Shown: piece by piece, positions 8,280-18,573 of the stretch
Layout: each line of letters opens with the position of its first letter
Position numbering within the stretch: position 1 is the stretch's first letter
NCBI GenBank assembly: GCA_963707145.1
Contig: CAVPOQ010000004.1
Span: 1-64,000, forward strand
Source of the DNA: RPQJ01 sp963707145
GTDB lineage: Bacteria > Pseudomonadota > Gammaproteobacteria > Steroidobacterales > Steroidobacteraceae
Direction of reading: 5' to 3'
Length of the DNA stretch: 64,000 bases
Translations under genes and position numbers: made by a program
The notes under the pieces: generated by a model
Databases searched by the model: none
The model's input: the letters and a program-made list of their open reading frames with translations, nothing else
Told to the model about the DNA's origin: nothing

Positions 8280-11200
8280 GTGCCGGCTGCCGCATCCTTG
8301 AACCCCCGCCCCGCCGTCGCCGTGCGCGACGAGACACACGCGTCGCTGCAACTGGTGGCCGCGGAGGTCGCCGCCGAGCTGGCGGAGGCGCATTCGGCCC
8401 TCGAGGCCTTCATCGAGCGCCCCGAGGACCGCGGCGCACTGCAGCGCTTCGAAGAGCGCATCCACCTCGCGCGCGGGGCGCTGCGGATCGTCGAGGTGTA
8501 CGGTGCCGCGCTGCTCGCCGAGGAAATGGAGGAGGTCGCGCGCTACCTCGGGGCGCATGCCGGCTCCGGACAGACGCCGACCGACGACCTCGACGTGCTG
8601 CTGCGCGCCATGGAGCAGCTGCCCGCCTACGTCGATCGCGTGGCGTCGGGCGGCCGGGACGTACCGCTCGCGCTGCTGCCGCTGCTGAACGACCTGCGCG
8701 CGGTGCGGGGCGGCGCGCTGCTGTCGGAGGGCACGCTGCTGATGCTGAACCTCCGCTCGGAGGAGCCGGCGCGGCCGGCGCTGCCGGGCGAGTCCGGCCC
8801 CGCCGCCGCGGAGTTCGCGCGCAAGCTGCGGCCGCGCTTCCAGGTGGCGCTGCTCGGGTGGATCCGTGGCGAGTCCGTCGACCGCCATCTCGCGGAGCTC
8901 GACGAGATCGCGGGTCAGATCGAGGCGCACGCCACCGCGCAGAGCCTGTTCCAGCTCTGGTGGGTCGCGGGCGCCGTGCTGGAGGCGCTGCGCAACGGCG
9001 GCGTCGACGGGAACGTCTCGGTGAAGCGCCTGCTCGGCCAGGCGGACCGCGAGCTGCGTCGGCTCTTCGATCTCGGCGAGTCTGCCTACGCCGTCGCGCC
9101 TCCGGTCGAGCTGCTGAACAACCTGCTGTTCTACGTGGCGCGCGCACGCACGGCGGGCCCGCGCGTCGCCCGGGTGCGCAAGTCGTTCCGTCTCGACGAG
9201 GTGCTGGCGGCCGGCGGGCCGGCGGACGAGGCGAGCGAGACGCTGTCGGCGCCGAGTGTCCGCCTCATGAACACGGTCGCGGCGGCAATCCGCGAGGACC
9301 TCACGCGCGTCAAGGACGTGCTGGACATCTTCGTGCGCAAGGGCGCGACGCAGGTCGACGAGCTGGTCCCGCAGATCGAGATGCTGCGCAAGATCAGCGA
9401 CACCCTCGGCGTGCTCGGCCTCGGCGAGCTGCGCGACCGCGTGATCGGCGAGATCGGCGCGCTCGAGGCCATCGTCGAGCGCCGCCGCCCTGCGGACGAC
9501 GCGACGCTGCTCGGCGTCGCGTCGGCGCTGATCGCGGTGGAGGACAGCCTCGACGGCGCAGCTCGTGCGGCTGATCCTGCCCGAGGGCTCGGGGGCCGCT
9601 GCCGCGGCGCCGGCGGACGAGGAGTTCCGGCTGGTGCGCGACGCGGTGCTGCGCGAGTGTGCTGTCAACATGGCGCGCATCAAGGACGCGATCGCGCAGG
9701 CCGCGGGAGCGCCCGCCGAGGCGCAGGGCTTCGACCAGGTGCCGCAGCTGGTGCGCGGCATCACCGCGGGCCTGCTGATGCTCGAGGAGCCGCGCGCCGT
9801 CGAGGTGATGGAGCGGCTGGGGCGCATCCTCGCCGGCATCGCGCTGCCCGACCTCGGCGCGCTCGCGGGACCGCGACTCGATCACCTCGCCGACGGCATC
9901 GTCGCCGTCGAGTACTACATGGAGATGCTGCAGTCGGGACGGCCGGATCCCGGCCGGATGCTCGACGCCGCCGAGCAGGCGCTCGCCGCGCTCAAGCCGC
10001 TCGCTGGAAAAGTCGTCGCGCTGCGGCCGCCGCGGCCGGATACGGAGCCGCCCGCCGTCGCAGCGTCCGTCGCAGCGCAGCCCGTCACCGGCCTGCCGAC
10101 GGTCGAGGCACCCGCCGGGACGCCGCTCGCAGCGGCCTCGACACCGGTCGAGCCGGAGTTCCTGCGACTGTTCGCCGAGGAGGCTCGCGAGAACGTCGAG
10201 AGCCTGCAGTCGCTGTTCCCGCAGTGGCGCGGCAACGCGCTCGACACCGACGCTTTGCGCGACCTGCGCCGCATCTTCCACACGCTCAAGGGCAGCGGCC
10301 GCATGGTCGGGGCGCAGCGCGTCGCTGAGCTCGCCTGGGGCGTCGAGGACGTGCTGAACCGCGTCCTCAACCAGACCCTGGCCCGCTCGCCGGAGATCGT
10401 CGCGCTGGTCGCGGACGCGGTGGACGCCCTGCCGCAGCTCATCGACGAGCTCGAGCAGACGTCACCGGCCACGCCGGAGCATGCCGACCTCCTCGCGCGC
10501 GCGACCGCGCTCGCCGGTCGGGCCGCCGCCGTGCCCGCGCCGGCGACACCGGCCGCCGAGGAGGCCCCGGCGCCCTCGGCCATGGATCCGGTGCTGCGCG
10601 ACATCTTCATCAAGGAGACCACCGGGCACGTCGCCGTGGTGCGCGACTTCATCGAGCGCTGTGCGCAGGGCGCCCCGCCGTTCGCGGTGACCGAAGCGGT
10701 CTACCGCGCCTGCCACACGCTGAGCGGGATCGCGAAGACCGCCGGCGTGCGCCAGGGCATCAAGGTCGCCGAGCCGATGGAGCACTACGTCCGCAAGCTC
10801 CACGACAGCGGACACGGGCTGTCCGAGGAGGGCCTCGCGCTGCTGCGCGACACCGTGCGCAGCCTCGAGAACGTGGCTGGCAATCTCGACGAGGACACCG
10901 GTTACTTCCCCGACCACGGCCAGCTGATCGCCGGCTGGCACGTGCTCGAGCGGGCACTCGACGCCGAGATCGCCCGGCTCGCCGAGGCGGTGGAGCAGGG
11001 CGCGCCCGCGATCTGCGCACCCCCCGCCCCGACTGACGAGCCGCCGGTCGACGGGCGGGCGGTCGAGTCGGACGAGCGAGCGCTGGAGTCGCTCGTGCTC
11101 GCGACGCCGGAGCCTTCGCCGTTGCCCGCGGAGCACGCCGAGGAGGCGTTCTCGGGCGAGCCCCCGACGGCGACGCTGTCGCCGGCTGCAGAGCCGCCGG

Positions 11201-13746
11201 TCGAGCAGGAGTTCGACGCCGACATCGCGGCCATTTTCGGCGAGGAGGCGGGCGAACTGCTCGAGCGCGCCGATTCGACGCTGCTGCAGTGGAGCCGCGA
11301 CCGGGCCGATCGCAGCCACGTGACGGAACTCAAGCGCCTGCTGCACACGCTCAAGGGCGGTGCGCGCATGGCCGGCATCCGCGCGATGGGCGACCTCAGT
11401 CACCAGATGGAGACGCTGGTCGTCGAGATCGAGACCGGCGTCGTCGTCTCCGACGAGGATGCAATCGCGGTCCTGCAGGCCTCTCTCGACGAATTGCACC
11501 GGATGCGCGAGCTCGCCGGCGCGGGCCAGCGCATCGCGCCGGCCACCGAGCTGGTCGCGCGCGCGCGCGCGGTGGCCGCAGCGGTGGCGCCGGCCGCCGA
11601 GCCGGTCGCGCCGGTGGAAGCCACGTTCCGCGCCGCTCCCGAGCCCGCTGCCGAGCCCACTGCCGCGGCCGCCGCGCCGGAATTCATCGAATCCGTGCCT
11701 GCCGACGCGACGTTCGAGACGCCGGCGCCGTCCTTCGAGGCCGCAGCGGTGTCCGCGGCGTCCGAGCCCGAGCCGTCGCCGGCGGAGGTCGAGCGGTCCG
11801 AGGTCGAGCCGGGCGGCGCCACCGACCGCCTGGAGCCTCAGCCTGCGGTGTCGGCGCCGTCCCTGGCCGGTCCGCCCGTGTCGCCGCTGACGTTGCCCGG
11901 CCGCGAGCCGGTCGCGCCCCCGGAGCGGCACGAGCTCGCCCGCGTTGCCGCCGACCTGCTCGACGATCTGCTCAACAACGCCGGCGAGGTGAGCATCTTC
12001 CGCGCTCGCATCGAGCAGCAGATGTTGTCGGTCGAGTTCAACCTCGTGGAGCTCGGCCGCACGGTCACGCGCCTGCGCGAACAGCTGCGCAAGCTCGAGA
12101 TGGAGACCGAGGCGCAGATCCTCTTCAAGCACCAGGCCGACGCTCAGCACCGCGCCGACTTCGACCCGCTCGAACTCGACCGCTACTCGACCATCCAGCA
12201 ACTCTCGCGCGCGCTTGCCGAGTCGGTCAGCGACGTCGCGAGCATCGAGGGCCTGCTCGGCAACCTCAACCGCGAGGCGCAGAACCTGCTGCAGCAGCAG
12301 GGCCGCGTGGTGGCCGACGTGCAGGGCGGCCTGATGCGCACGCGCATGGTGCCGTTCCAGCGCCATGCCCAGCGGCTCACGCGGCTGGTGCGCCAGGCCG
12401 CGCAGGAGTCCGGCCGGCTGGTGGACCTGGTCGTCGAGGGCGGCTCCGGCGAACTCGACCGGCAGGTGCTCGAGCGCATGCTGCCGCCGTTCGAGCACAT
12501 GCTGCGCAACGCGGTCGTGCACGGCATCGAGTCGCCGCAGGAGCGGCTGGCGCGCGGCAAGCCCGAGACTGGCCGCATCACGGTGAGCCTGAATCGCGAG
12601 GGCGCGGACGTCCTGATCGTCGTCGAGGACGACGGCGCAGGCGTCGACGTGGAGGCCGTGCGGGCCAAGGCGCGCAGTACCGGGCTGCTCGGACCCGAGC
12701 AGGAGCTCGCCGACGAGGAGGCGCTGCAGCTGATCCTCGAGCCCGGCTTCAGCACCGCCGACCGCCTCACGCAGTCCGCCGGACGTGGAGTCGGCATGGA
12801 CGTGGTGGCGACCGAGGTGAAGAAACTCGGTGGCGGCCTGTTCATCGAGTCGGAGCCGGGCCGCGGCACGCGCTTCACGATCCGCCTGCCGTTCACGCTC
12901 GCGATCACGCAGGCGCTCATCGTGCGCCTGCACGACGAGTTCTACGCGCTGCCCGTGGCCACGGTCGAAGGCGTCGCGCGCCTGCCGAGGACCGAGATCG
13001 CGCGCCACCTCGCCGAGGAGCAGCCGACCTTCGAGTACGCGGGCCAGCTGCACCGCTTCCAGCACCTCGCCTCGTTCATCGGCGCCGAACCGACGGTGCT
13101 GCCCGAGACCGACGCGGCGCTGCCGGTGATCCTGGTGCGGGCGGGCGAGCGCTCGGCGGCGCTCGTCACCGACGAGCTGGTGGGCAGCCGCGAGATCGTA
13201 CTCAAGTCGGTGGGGCCGCAGCTCGCCACCATCCGCGGCATCGCCGGCGCGACCATCCTCGGTGACGGCCGGATCGTCATGATCCTGGACGTGGGCGCGC
13301 TGGTGCGCTCCGAGTGGCGCGGCCGTGCGGTCGAGGCCGCGGCGCGGCCGGCACGCGACGAGCGCATCTTCGCCATGGTCGTCGACGACTCGATCACCGT
13401 GCGCCGGGTGACGCAGCGGCTGCTCGAGCGCAACGGCATGCGCGTGCTCACTGCCAACGACGGACTCGAGGCGCTGTCGCTGCTGCAGGAGCACGTGCCC
13501 GACGTGATCCTGCTCGACATCGAGATGCCGCGCATGGACGGCTACGAGGTCGCCGCGCACGTGCGCAACGACCCGCGCCTCGCCGACGTCCCGATCATCA
13601 TGATCACCTCGCGCGTGGGCGAGAAGCACCGCGCGCGGGCCATCGAGCTCGGCGTGGACGACTATCTCGGGAAGCCCTACCAGGAGAGCCAGCTGCTCGA
13701 CGCCGTCGAGGCGCTGGTGCTGGCGCGGCGGGCGCAGCCGCTGTAA
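8280..13746 (+). CDS. chpA: ChpA/PilL, hybrid chemosensory histidine kinase with several Hpt domains (one frameshift)
   Basis: This very large CheA-type kinase has about 1821 residues once one extra base at 9555 is removed. Uncorrected, it is split into N-terminal 682-codon and C-terminal 1393-codon frames. The start is GTG 8280, five bases after pilJ. Phosphotransfer histidines are visible in IFHTLKGSGRM (10273-10305), YRACHTLSGIAK and LLHTLKGGARM. They are followed by Ala/Pro/Glu-rich linkers, a dimerisation/HATPase region (MLRNAVVHGIESPQERL), a CheW domain and a C-terminal receiver (MVVDDSITVRR, D in LLDIEMPRMDGY). ChpA phosphorylates PilG and PilH. The number of intact Hpt domains should be rechecked after sequence correction. 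Confidence 0.92.
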
Positions 13747-13758
13747 GCGGGGGAACGC

Positions 13759-14235
13759 ATGACCGCCGTCGTCGACGAACTCTACTGCCTGCTGGTGCCG
13801 ATCTCGGAGGAGCGACTGCTCGTGCCGCGCTCGTGCGTCACCGAGGTGATCAACTACCAGGTGCCCACGCCGCTCGAGGGCGTGCCGCCGTGGTACCTGG
13901 GCACGGTGGCCTGGGGTGGCCGGCGCGTACCGCTGGTGTCGTTCGAGGCCGCCTGCGGGCGACCCGCGCCGCGGACCTCGGGCCGCACCCGCATCGTGAT
14001 CATGCAGGGACTCGGCGAGCACGCGGCGTCTGTGGGCGGCCATTACGCCGTGATCACCCAGGGCTTCCCGCAGCTGGTGCGCCTGAGCCCGGACGTCGTG
14101 CACGCCGACGACTCGCGCAGCTTCGGCGAGCGCATCCCGGTGCTCTGCCAGGTGCGCATGGTGAACGAGTACCCGCTGGTGCCGGATTTCGAGCGCCTCG
14201 AGCAGCAGCTCGCCGAGGAGGCGCGCCCTTCCTAG
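13759..14235 (+). CDS. chpC: ChpC, CheW-like protein of the Pil-Chp system
   Basis: The protein has 158 residues, begins at ATG 13759 and lies 12 bases after chpA. CheW-domain features are LLVPRSCVTEVINY, PPWYLGTVAWGGRRVPLVSFE and the final LVPDFERLEQ. In P. aeruginosa, ChpC is a second CheW homologue at the 3' end of the cluster, proposed to couple additional inputs to ChpA. Here it is also the last gene. The adaptation enzymes PilK and ChpB that normally accompany it are absent. Confidence 0.86.
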   Translation: MTAVVDELYCLLVPISEERLLVPRSCVTEVINYQVPTPLEGVPPWYLGTVAWGGRRVPLVSFEAACGRPAPRTSGRTRIVIMQGLGEHAASVGGHYAVITQGFPQLVRLSPDVVHADDSRSFGERIPVLCQVRMVNEYPLVPDFERLEQQLAEEARPS

Positions 14236-14266
14236 TCGCGCGCCCGGCGTGGGCCGCCGCGCGGGC

Positions 14267-15025
14267 TCAGCGCAGGTCGCCCGCCAGCGCCTGCAGCACG
14301 GCGAGTGCGGCGATGCCCGCCGTCTCGGTGCGCAGCACCCGCGGCCCGAGCCGCACGGCCGCGTAGCCGGCGGCCAGCGCCGCCGCCGCCTCCCCCTCGT
14401 CGAGCCCACCCTCCGGCCCGATCAGCAGCTCGAGCGGCTCGAGCCCGCTCGAGCGCGAGCCGAACCAGTCGGCCACCGTGCCCGCCAGCGTGTCCGGTCC
14501 CCGCGGGTGGAGCAGCAGGCGCCACGGCGTGCCGGAGGGCTCACCCAGGAACTGCGACAGCGTGACCGGCGGCTCCACCACCGGCAGCACGCTGCGGCCG
14601 CACTGCTCGCAGGCGCTCGCCACCACCGCCTCCCAGTGGTGCAGACGACGCTCGCCCTGGCGCTCGTCGAGGCGCACCACGCTGCGCACCGTCGTGACCG
14701 GCCGGATGCGCCGCACGCCGAGCTCCGTCGCCTTCTGCAGCGTCCAGTCCATGCGCTCGCCGCGCGACACGCCCTGCACCAGCGTCACCGCGAGCGGCGA
14801 CTCGGGCAGGCCCGGCAGGCGTTCGAGGATCCGCACGCGCACGCGGCCGCCCGTGACGGAGGACACCTCGGCGCGCAGGTCGTTGCCCGAGCCGTCGAAC
14901 AGCACCAGCGGCGCGCCGGGTCGCAGCCTGAGCACGCGCGACACGTGCGCGGCCGCCGCCTCCGGCAGCTCCAGCTCGCCCGTGGCCGCGAGCGGCACCG
15001 GCACGTGCAGGCGGGTCAGTCGCAC
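14267..15025 (-). CDS. rsmE: 16S rRNA (uracil(1498)-N3)-methyltransferase RsmE
   Basis: The protein has 252 residues: an N-terminal PUA-like domain (AAHVSRVLRLRPG) and a C-terminal SPOUT methyltransferase knot. Motifs are LVQGVSRGERMDWTLQKATE and the cofactor loop ELLIGPEGGLDEGE. It methylates U1498 of 16S rRNA at the ribosomal decoding site. It starts at GTG 15025, inside the last codons of bioA (10-base overlap), so the two are probably cotranscribed. The convergent chpC ends 31 bases away. Confidence 0.94.
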   Translation of the reverse strand: MRLTRLHVPVPLAATGELELPEAAAAHVSRVLRLRPGAPLVLFDGSGNDLRAEVSSVTGGRVRVRILERLPGLPESPLAVTLVQGVSRGERMDWTLQKATELGVRRIRPVTTVRSVVRLDERQGERRLHHWEAVVASACEQCGRSVLPVVEPPVTLSQFLGEPSGTPWRLLLHPRGPDTLAGTVADWFGSRSSGLEPLELLIGPEGGLDEGEAAAALAAGYAAVRLGPRVLRTETAGIAALAVLQALAGDLR

Positions 15026-16370
15026 GTCGCCGCCTCGATGCCGTCGCGCGCGGTCTCCACCAGCCGGTCGATCTGCTCCGGCGTGACGACGTACGGCGGC
15101 ATGAAGTACACGACGTTGCCGATCGGTCGCAGCAGCGCCTCGTGCGCGAGCCCGTGGCGGTAGACGCGCAGCCCGCGCCGCTCGCGCCAGTCGAACGGCC
15201 GGCGCCGGTCGCCGTCGCGCGCGAGTTCGACCGCCACGATCATGCCCTGCTGGCGCACCTCGGCGACGTGTCGCAGCTGCGCGAGCTCCGCCGCGCGGCG
15301 CCCGAGGTGCGCCGCGAGCGCGCGGTTGTTCGCGATCACGTCGTCGTCGCGGAAGATCTCGAGCGTGGCGAGCGCCGCGGTGCAGGCGAGCGGGTTACCG
15401 GTGTAGCTGTGGGAGTGCAGGAAGGCGCGCAGGCTCGCGTACTCGTCGTAGAAGGCCGCGTACACTCGCTCGCCGGTGAGCACGACGGACAGCGGCAGGT
15501 AGCCGCCCGTGAGTCCCTTCGACAGGCACAGGAAGTCGGGCGTGATCCCGGCCTGCTCGCAGGCGAACATCGTGCCGGTTCGACCGAAGCCCACCGCGAT
15601 CTCGTCGGCGATCAGGTGCACCTGGTGGCGGTCGCACGCCTCCCGCAGCAACGCGAGGTACGCAGGGTGGTACATGCGCATGCCGCCCGCGCACTGCACC
15701 AGCGGCTCGACGATCACGGCGCAGACCTCCCCGGCGTGCCTGGCGAGCGTCTCCTCCATGGGCGCGAACATGCGCCGGCTGTACGTCTCCCAGTCCTCGC
15801 CGTCCTCCCGCAGGAAGCAGTCGGGGGAGGGCACCGAGATCACGTCCATCAGCAGCGGCTGGTAGATCTCGCGGTACAGCTCGACGTGGCCGACGGCGAG
15901 CGCCCCGAGCGTCTCCCCGTGGTAGCTGTTGGTGAGCGTGACGAAGCGGCGCTTGCGACGTGCGGCCCTCGTTGCGCCAGCAGTGGAAGCTCATCTTGAG
16001 CGCCACCTCGATCGCGCTCGAGCCGTTGTCCGCGAAGAAGCAGCGCGTGAGTCCCGCGCGGCGCGAGCGAGGTGAGCCGCTCGGCGAGCTCGATGGCGGG
16101 CTCGTGCGTGAAGCCCGCGAGCATCACGTGCTCGAGGCGCCCGAGCTGGCGCGCGACCGCCGCGCCGATGCGCGGGTTGGCGTGGCCGAAGAGGTTGACC
16201 CACCACGAGCTGATCGCGTCGAGGTAGCGCCGGCCGTCGGCGTCGTGCAGCCACACGCCCTCGCCGCGCACGATCGGGATCATCGGCAGCCACTCGTGGT
16301 CCTTCATCTGGGTGCACGGATGCCAGACCGAGGCGAGGTCGCGGCGGGCGAGGTCGGTGGCGGCGGTCAT
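15016..16370 (-). CDS. bioA: adenosylmethionine-8-amino-7-oxononanoate aminotransferase BioA (two frameshifts)
   Basis: This class-III PLP aminotransferase converts KAPA to DAPA in biotin synthesis, with SAM as amino donor. The coding sequence lies in three frames. Removing one extra base at 16053-16055 and one at 15955 gives a continuous 450-residue protein, the normal size. Key parts are SSWWVNLFGHANPRIG, FFADNGSSAIEVALK, YHGETLGALAVG, DEIAVGFGRTG and the PLP-lysine motif LSKGLTGGYLP. The start is ATG 16370; a GTG at 16376 is an alternative. It overlaps rsmE. Both shifts have the same sign as the others in this window, which favours sequence error. Confidence 0.9.
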
Positions 16371-16495
16371 GGGCACTCGGCGTCGGCGCGGGGGTCCCCG
16401 ATTCTAAACGCGTGCCGCCGGCCATCCGCTCCGGGCGACGTCCGGCGGCCGTGGTGTGTGTGGCGGGCGACCGGGCCGCGGGGCATGATGGGCGG

Positions 16496-17104
16496 ATGCT
16501 GCGTGATCAGGCCGCGCGACAACCCTCGGTGCTGCGCGTCGACGCCGCAAGCGGGCGGCTGCACGGCGCCCGGCAGGTCGAATCGCCCAACTGCGACGAT
16601 CGTCCCGACGGGCGAGCGCCCGAGCTGATCGTGGTCCACGGCATCAGCCTGCCGCCCGGGGAGTTCGGCGGGCCGTGGATCGATGCGTTGTTCACCAACA
16701 CGCTGCCGCCCGGGGAGCATCCGTATTTCGAGTCGATCGCCGGCCAGCGCGTGTCGGCGCACGTGCTGGTGCGCCGCGACGGGTCGGTCGTGCAGTACGT
16801 GCCGTTTCACCGGCGCGCGTGGCATGCCGGTGCCTCGAACTGGCGCGGCCGCGAGCGCTGCAACGACTACTCGGTCGGCATCGAGTTCGAGGGCACCGAC
16901 GCCGACGGCTACGAGCCGGCGCAGTACCAGGCCGGGGCAGGGGTCGTCGCCGCGCTCTGCCGCGCCTACCCCGCGCTGTCGCCCGCACGGGTCGTGGGCC
17001 ACAGTGACGTGGCGCCGGGTCGCAAGACCGACCCGGGCATCGCCTTCGACTGGCCGCTGCTGCGGACGCTGGTACACCTGCACCTCGAATCCGCTCCGTC
17101 ATGA
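16496..17104 (+). CDS. ampD: 1,6-anhydro-N-acetylmuramyl-L-alanine amidase AmpD
   Basis: This cytoplasmic zinc amidase cleaves the peptide from anhydro-muropeptides during cell-wall recycling, and so influences beta-lactamase induction in species with AmpR. It has 202 residues from ATG 16496. The expected zinc and catalytic residues are in VVHGISLPPGEFGG (His), the glutamate of VGIEFEGTD, and GHSDVAPGRKTDPG (His and Asp). WHAGAS and GRERCNDYS are also conserved. It is divergent from bioA and overlaps the start of the next gene by four bases (ATGA). No ampE was found beside it. Confidence 0.95.
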   Translation: MLRDQAARQPSVLRVDAASGRLHGARQVESPNCDDRPDGRAPELIVVHGISLPPGEFGGPWIDALFTNTLPPGEHPYFESIAGQRVSAHVLVRRDGSVVQYVPFHRRAWHAGASNWRGRERCNDYSVGIEFEGTDADGYEPAQYQAGAGVVAALCRAYPALSPARVVGHSDVAPGRKTDPGIAFDWPLLRTLVHLHLESAPS

Positions 17105-17989
17105 GCGCGCTTGCGCTGCCGCTCGCCCCGCGGCTCGGGCGCGGCTCCCGGCTCGCAGTGCTGGCGGTGCTGCTGCTCGCGACGGCCGGCGCGGCCGTGG
17201 CGGCCGGGCGCCCGCGCATCGTGAGCCTCGCCCCGAGTCTCACCGAGATCGCCTACGCAGCGGGCGCCGGGCCCGCGCTCGTTGGCACGGTGGAATACAG
17301 CGACTATCCGGCCGCGGCGCGCGCGCTGCCGCGCGTCGGCGACGGCTGGAGCGTGGACGCGGAGCGGGTGCTCGCGCTGCGGCCCGACGTCGTGCTGGCG
17401 TGGTCATCGGGCACGCCGCAGGCCACCATCGAGCGGCTCGAGGCGGTGGGCCTGCGCGTGGTGTCGGTGCCCACCTACCGTCTCGCCGACGTGCCGGCGG
17501 CGTTGCGCCAGCTGGGCGCGCTGGCCGGCACGCCGCAGCAGGCGGAGGCGGCTGCCATGGGCTTCGAGGCCGGGATCCGCCGGCTGCGCGAGCGTTACGC
17601 CGGGGCGCGCTCCGTGACCGTGTTCATCCAGATCGACGATCAGCCGCTCTACACCGTCGGCGGCCGGCACGTGATCAGCGAGGTGGTCGAGCTCTGCGGC
17701 GGGCGCAACGTGTTCGCCGACCTGCCGCAAGTCGCGCCGCCCGGTGGACCTCGAGTCGGTGCTGGCGCGGGATCCGCAGGTGATCCTGAGCACGGACGAC
17801 ACGGTCGCCGACCCTGCCGCGGCGTGGCGGCGCTGGCCGCAGCTCGCGGCGGTGCGCGCGGGCGCGGTGTACTCGCTGCCCGCCGACCTCGTGGCGCGTG
17901 CGACGCCGAGGCTGGCTGATGGCGTGGCACGCACCTGCGCGGCGCTCGACGACGCGCGACGCAGGCTCGGTCCGCCTCCGGTGCGCTGA
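17101..17989 (+). CDS. btuF: BtuF-like cobalamin ABC-transporter substrate-binding protein (one frameshift)
   Basis: A signal peptide (hydrophobic run at about residues 19-35, ending AAVAAG) precedes a periplasmic binding-protein fold opening with PRIVSLAPSLTEIAYAAGAG, typical of BtuF. The frame breaks after VAPPG. Removing one base at 17743 joins it to DLESVLARDPQVIL and a normal C-terminus, for 295 residues. BtuF delivers vitamin B12 to BtuCD. Its partners are elsewhere in the window (btuD at 24.2 kb, btuC at 31.4 kb), and btuB with a B12 riboswitch is nearby on the other strand. A corrinoid role is therefore more likely than a siderophore role. The start overlaps the ampD stop. Confidence 0.85.
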
Positions 17990-18021
17990 AGCCGGCGGGT
18001 CAGCGATCGGGCGCCGCGCGA

Positions 18022-18573
18022 TCAGCGCTGGCGGTGGCGCCAGAGCACTTCGGCGCCGTGCTCGTGGCGCGCCAGCACGCGCGCCAGCACGAACAGCAGG
18101 TCCGACAGGCGGTTCAGGTACTGCGGAACTTCCGCCGCAACCTGCTCGACGCGGGCCAGCGCCCAGACGCGGCGCTCCGCGCGCCGTGCGACCGTGCGCG
18201 CGAGGTGGCAGGCGGCCGCGGCCGGCCCGCCGCCCGGCAGGATGAAGTCCTTCAACGGGGGCAGGTCGGCATTGAACCGGTCGAGCGCCGCCTCGAGTCG
18301 CTCGACGTCCGCCGCGACGATCACGCGAAGGCCGGGCATGCACAGCTCCCCACCGAGATCGAACAGGTCGTGCTGCACCTCGGTGAGGCACTCGTGCACC
18401 GCTGCCGGCAGGCCCGGCACCGCGAGCACCATGCCGACCGCGCTGTTGGCCTCGTCGACGGTGCCGTAGGCCTCGACGCGCAGGTGCTCCTTCGGCACCC
18501 GGATGCCGTCGCCGAGGCCGGTGCTGCCGTCGTCGCCGGTGCGCGTGTAGATCCTGCTCAGTCGGTGACCCAT
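18022..18573 (-). CDS. PduO-type cob(I)yrinic acid a,c-diamide adenosyltransferase
   Basis: The protein has 183 residues. It opens with RIYTRTGDDGSTGLGDG, the ATP-binding N-terminus of PduO/MMAB adenosyltransferases. VEAYGTVDEANSAVG, DLFDLGGELCMPG, FILPGGGPAAAACHLART and LNRLSDLLFVLAR follow. It attaches adenosine to Co(I) corrinoids, turning imported cobalamin into adenosylcobalamin. The ATG at 18573 lies inside the last codons of btuB (16-base overlap), so uptake and activation of B12 are encoded in one transcript under the riboswitch. Confidence 0.94.
   Translation of the reverse strand: MGHRLSRIYTRTGDDGSTGLGDGIRVPKEHLRVEAYGTVDEANSAVGMVLAVPGLPAAVHECLTEVQHDLFDLGGELCMPGLRVIVAADVERLEAALDRFNADLPPLKDFILPGGGPAAAACHLARTVARRAERRVWALARVEQVAAEVPQYLNRLSDLLFVLARVLARHEHGAEVLWRHRQR

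Noticed and set aside
10462..14409. A 1315-codon open frame on the minus strand opposite chpA
   Set aside because: It mirrors chpA codons in GC-rich sequence, is rich in Arg, His, Gly and Leu without domains, and crosses the chpC and rsmE genes.
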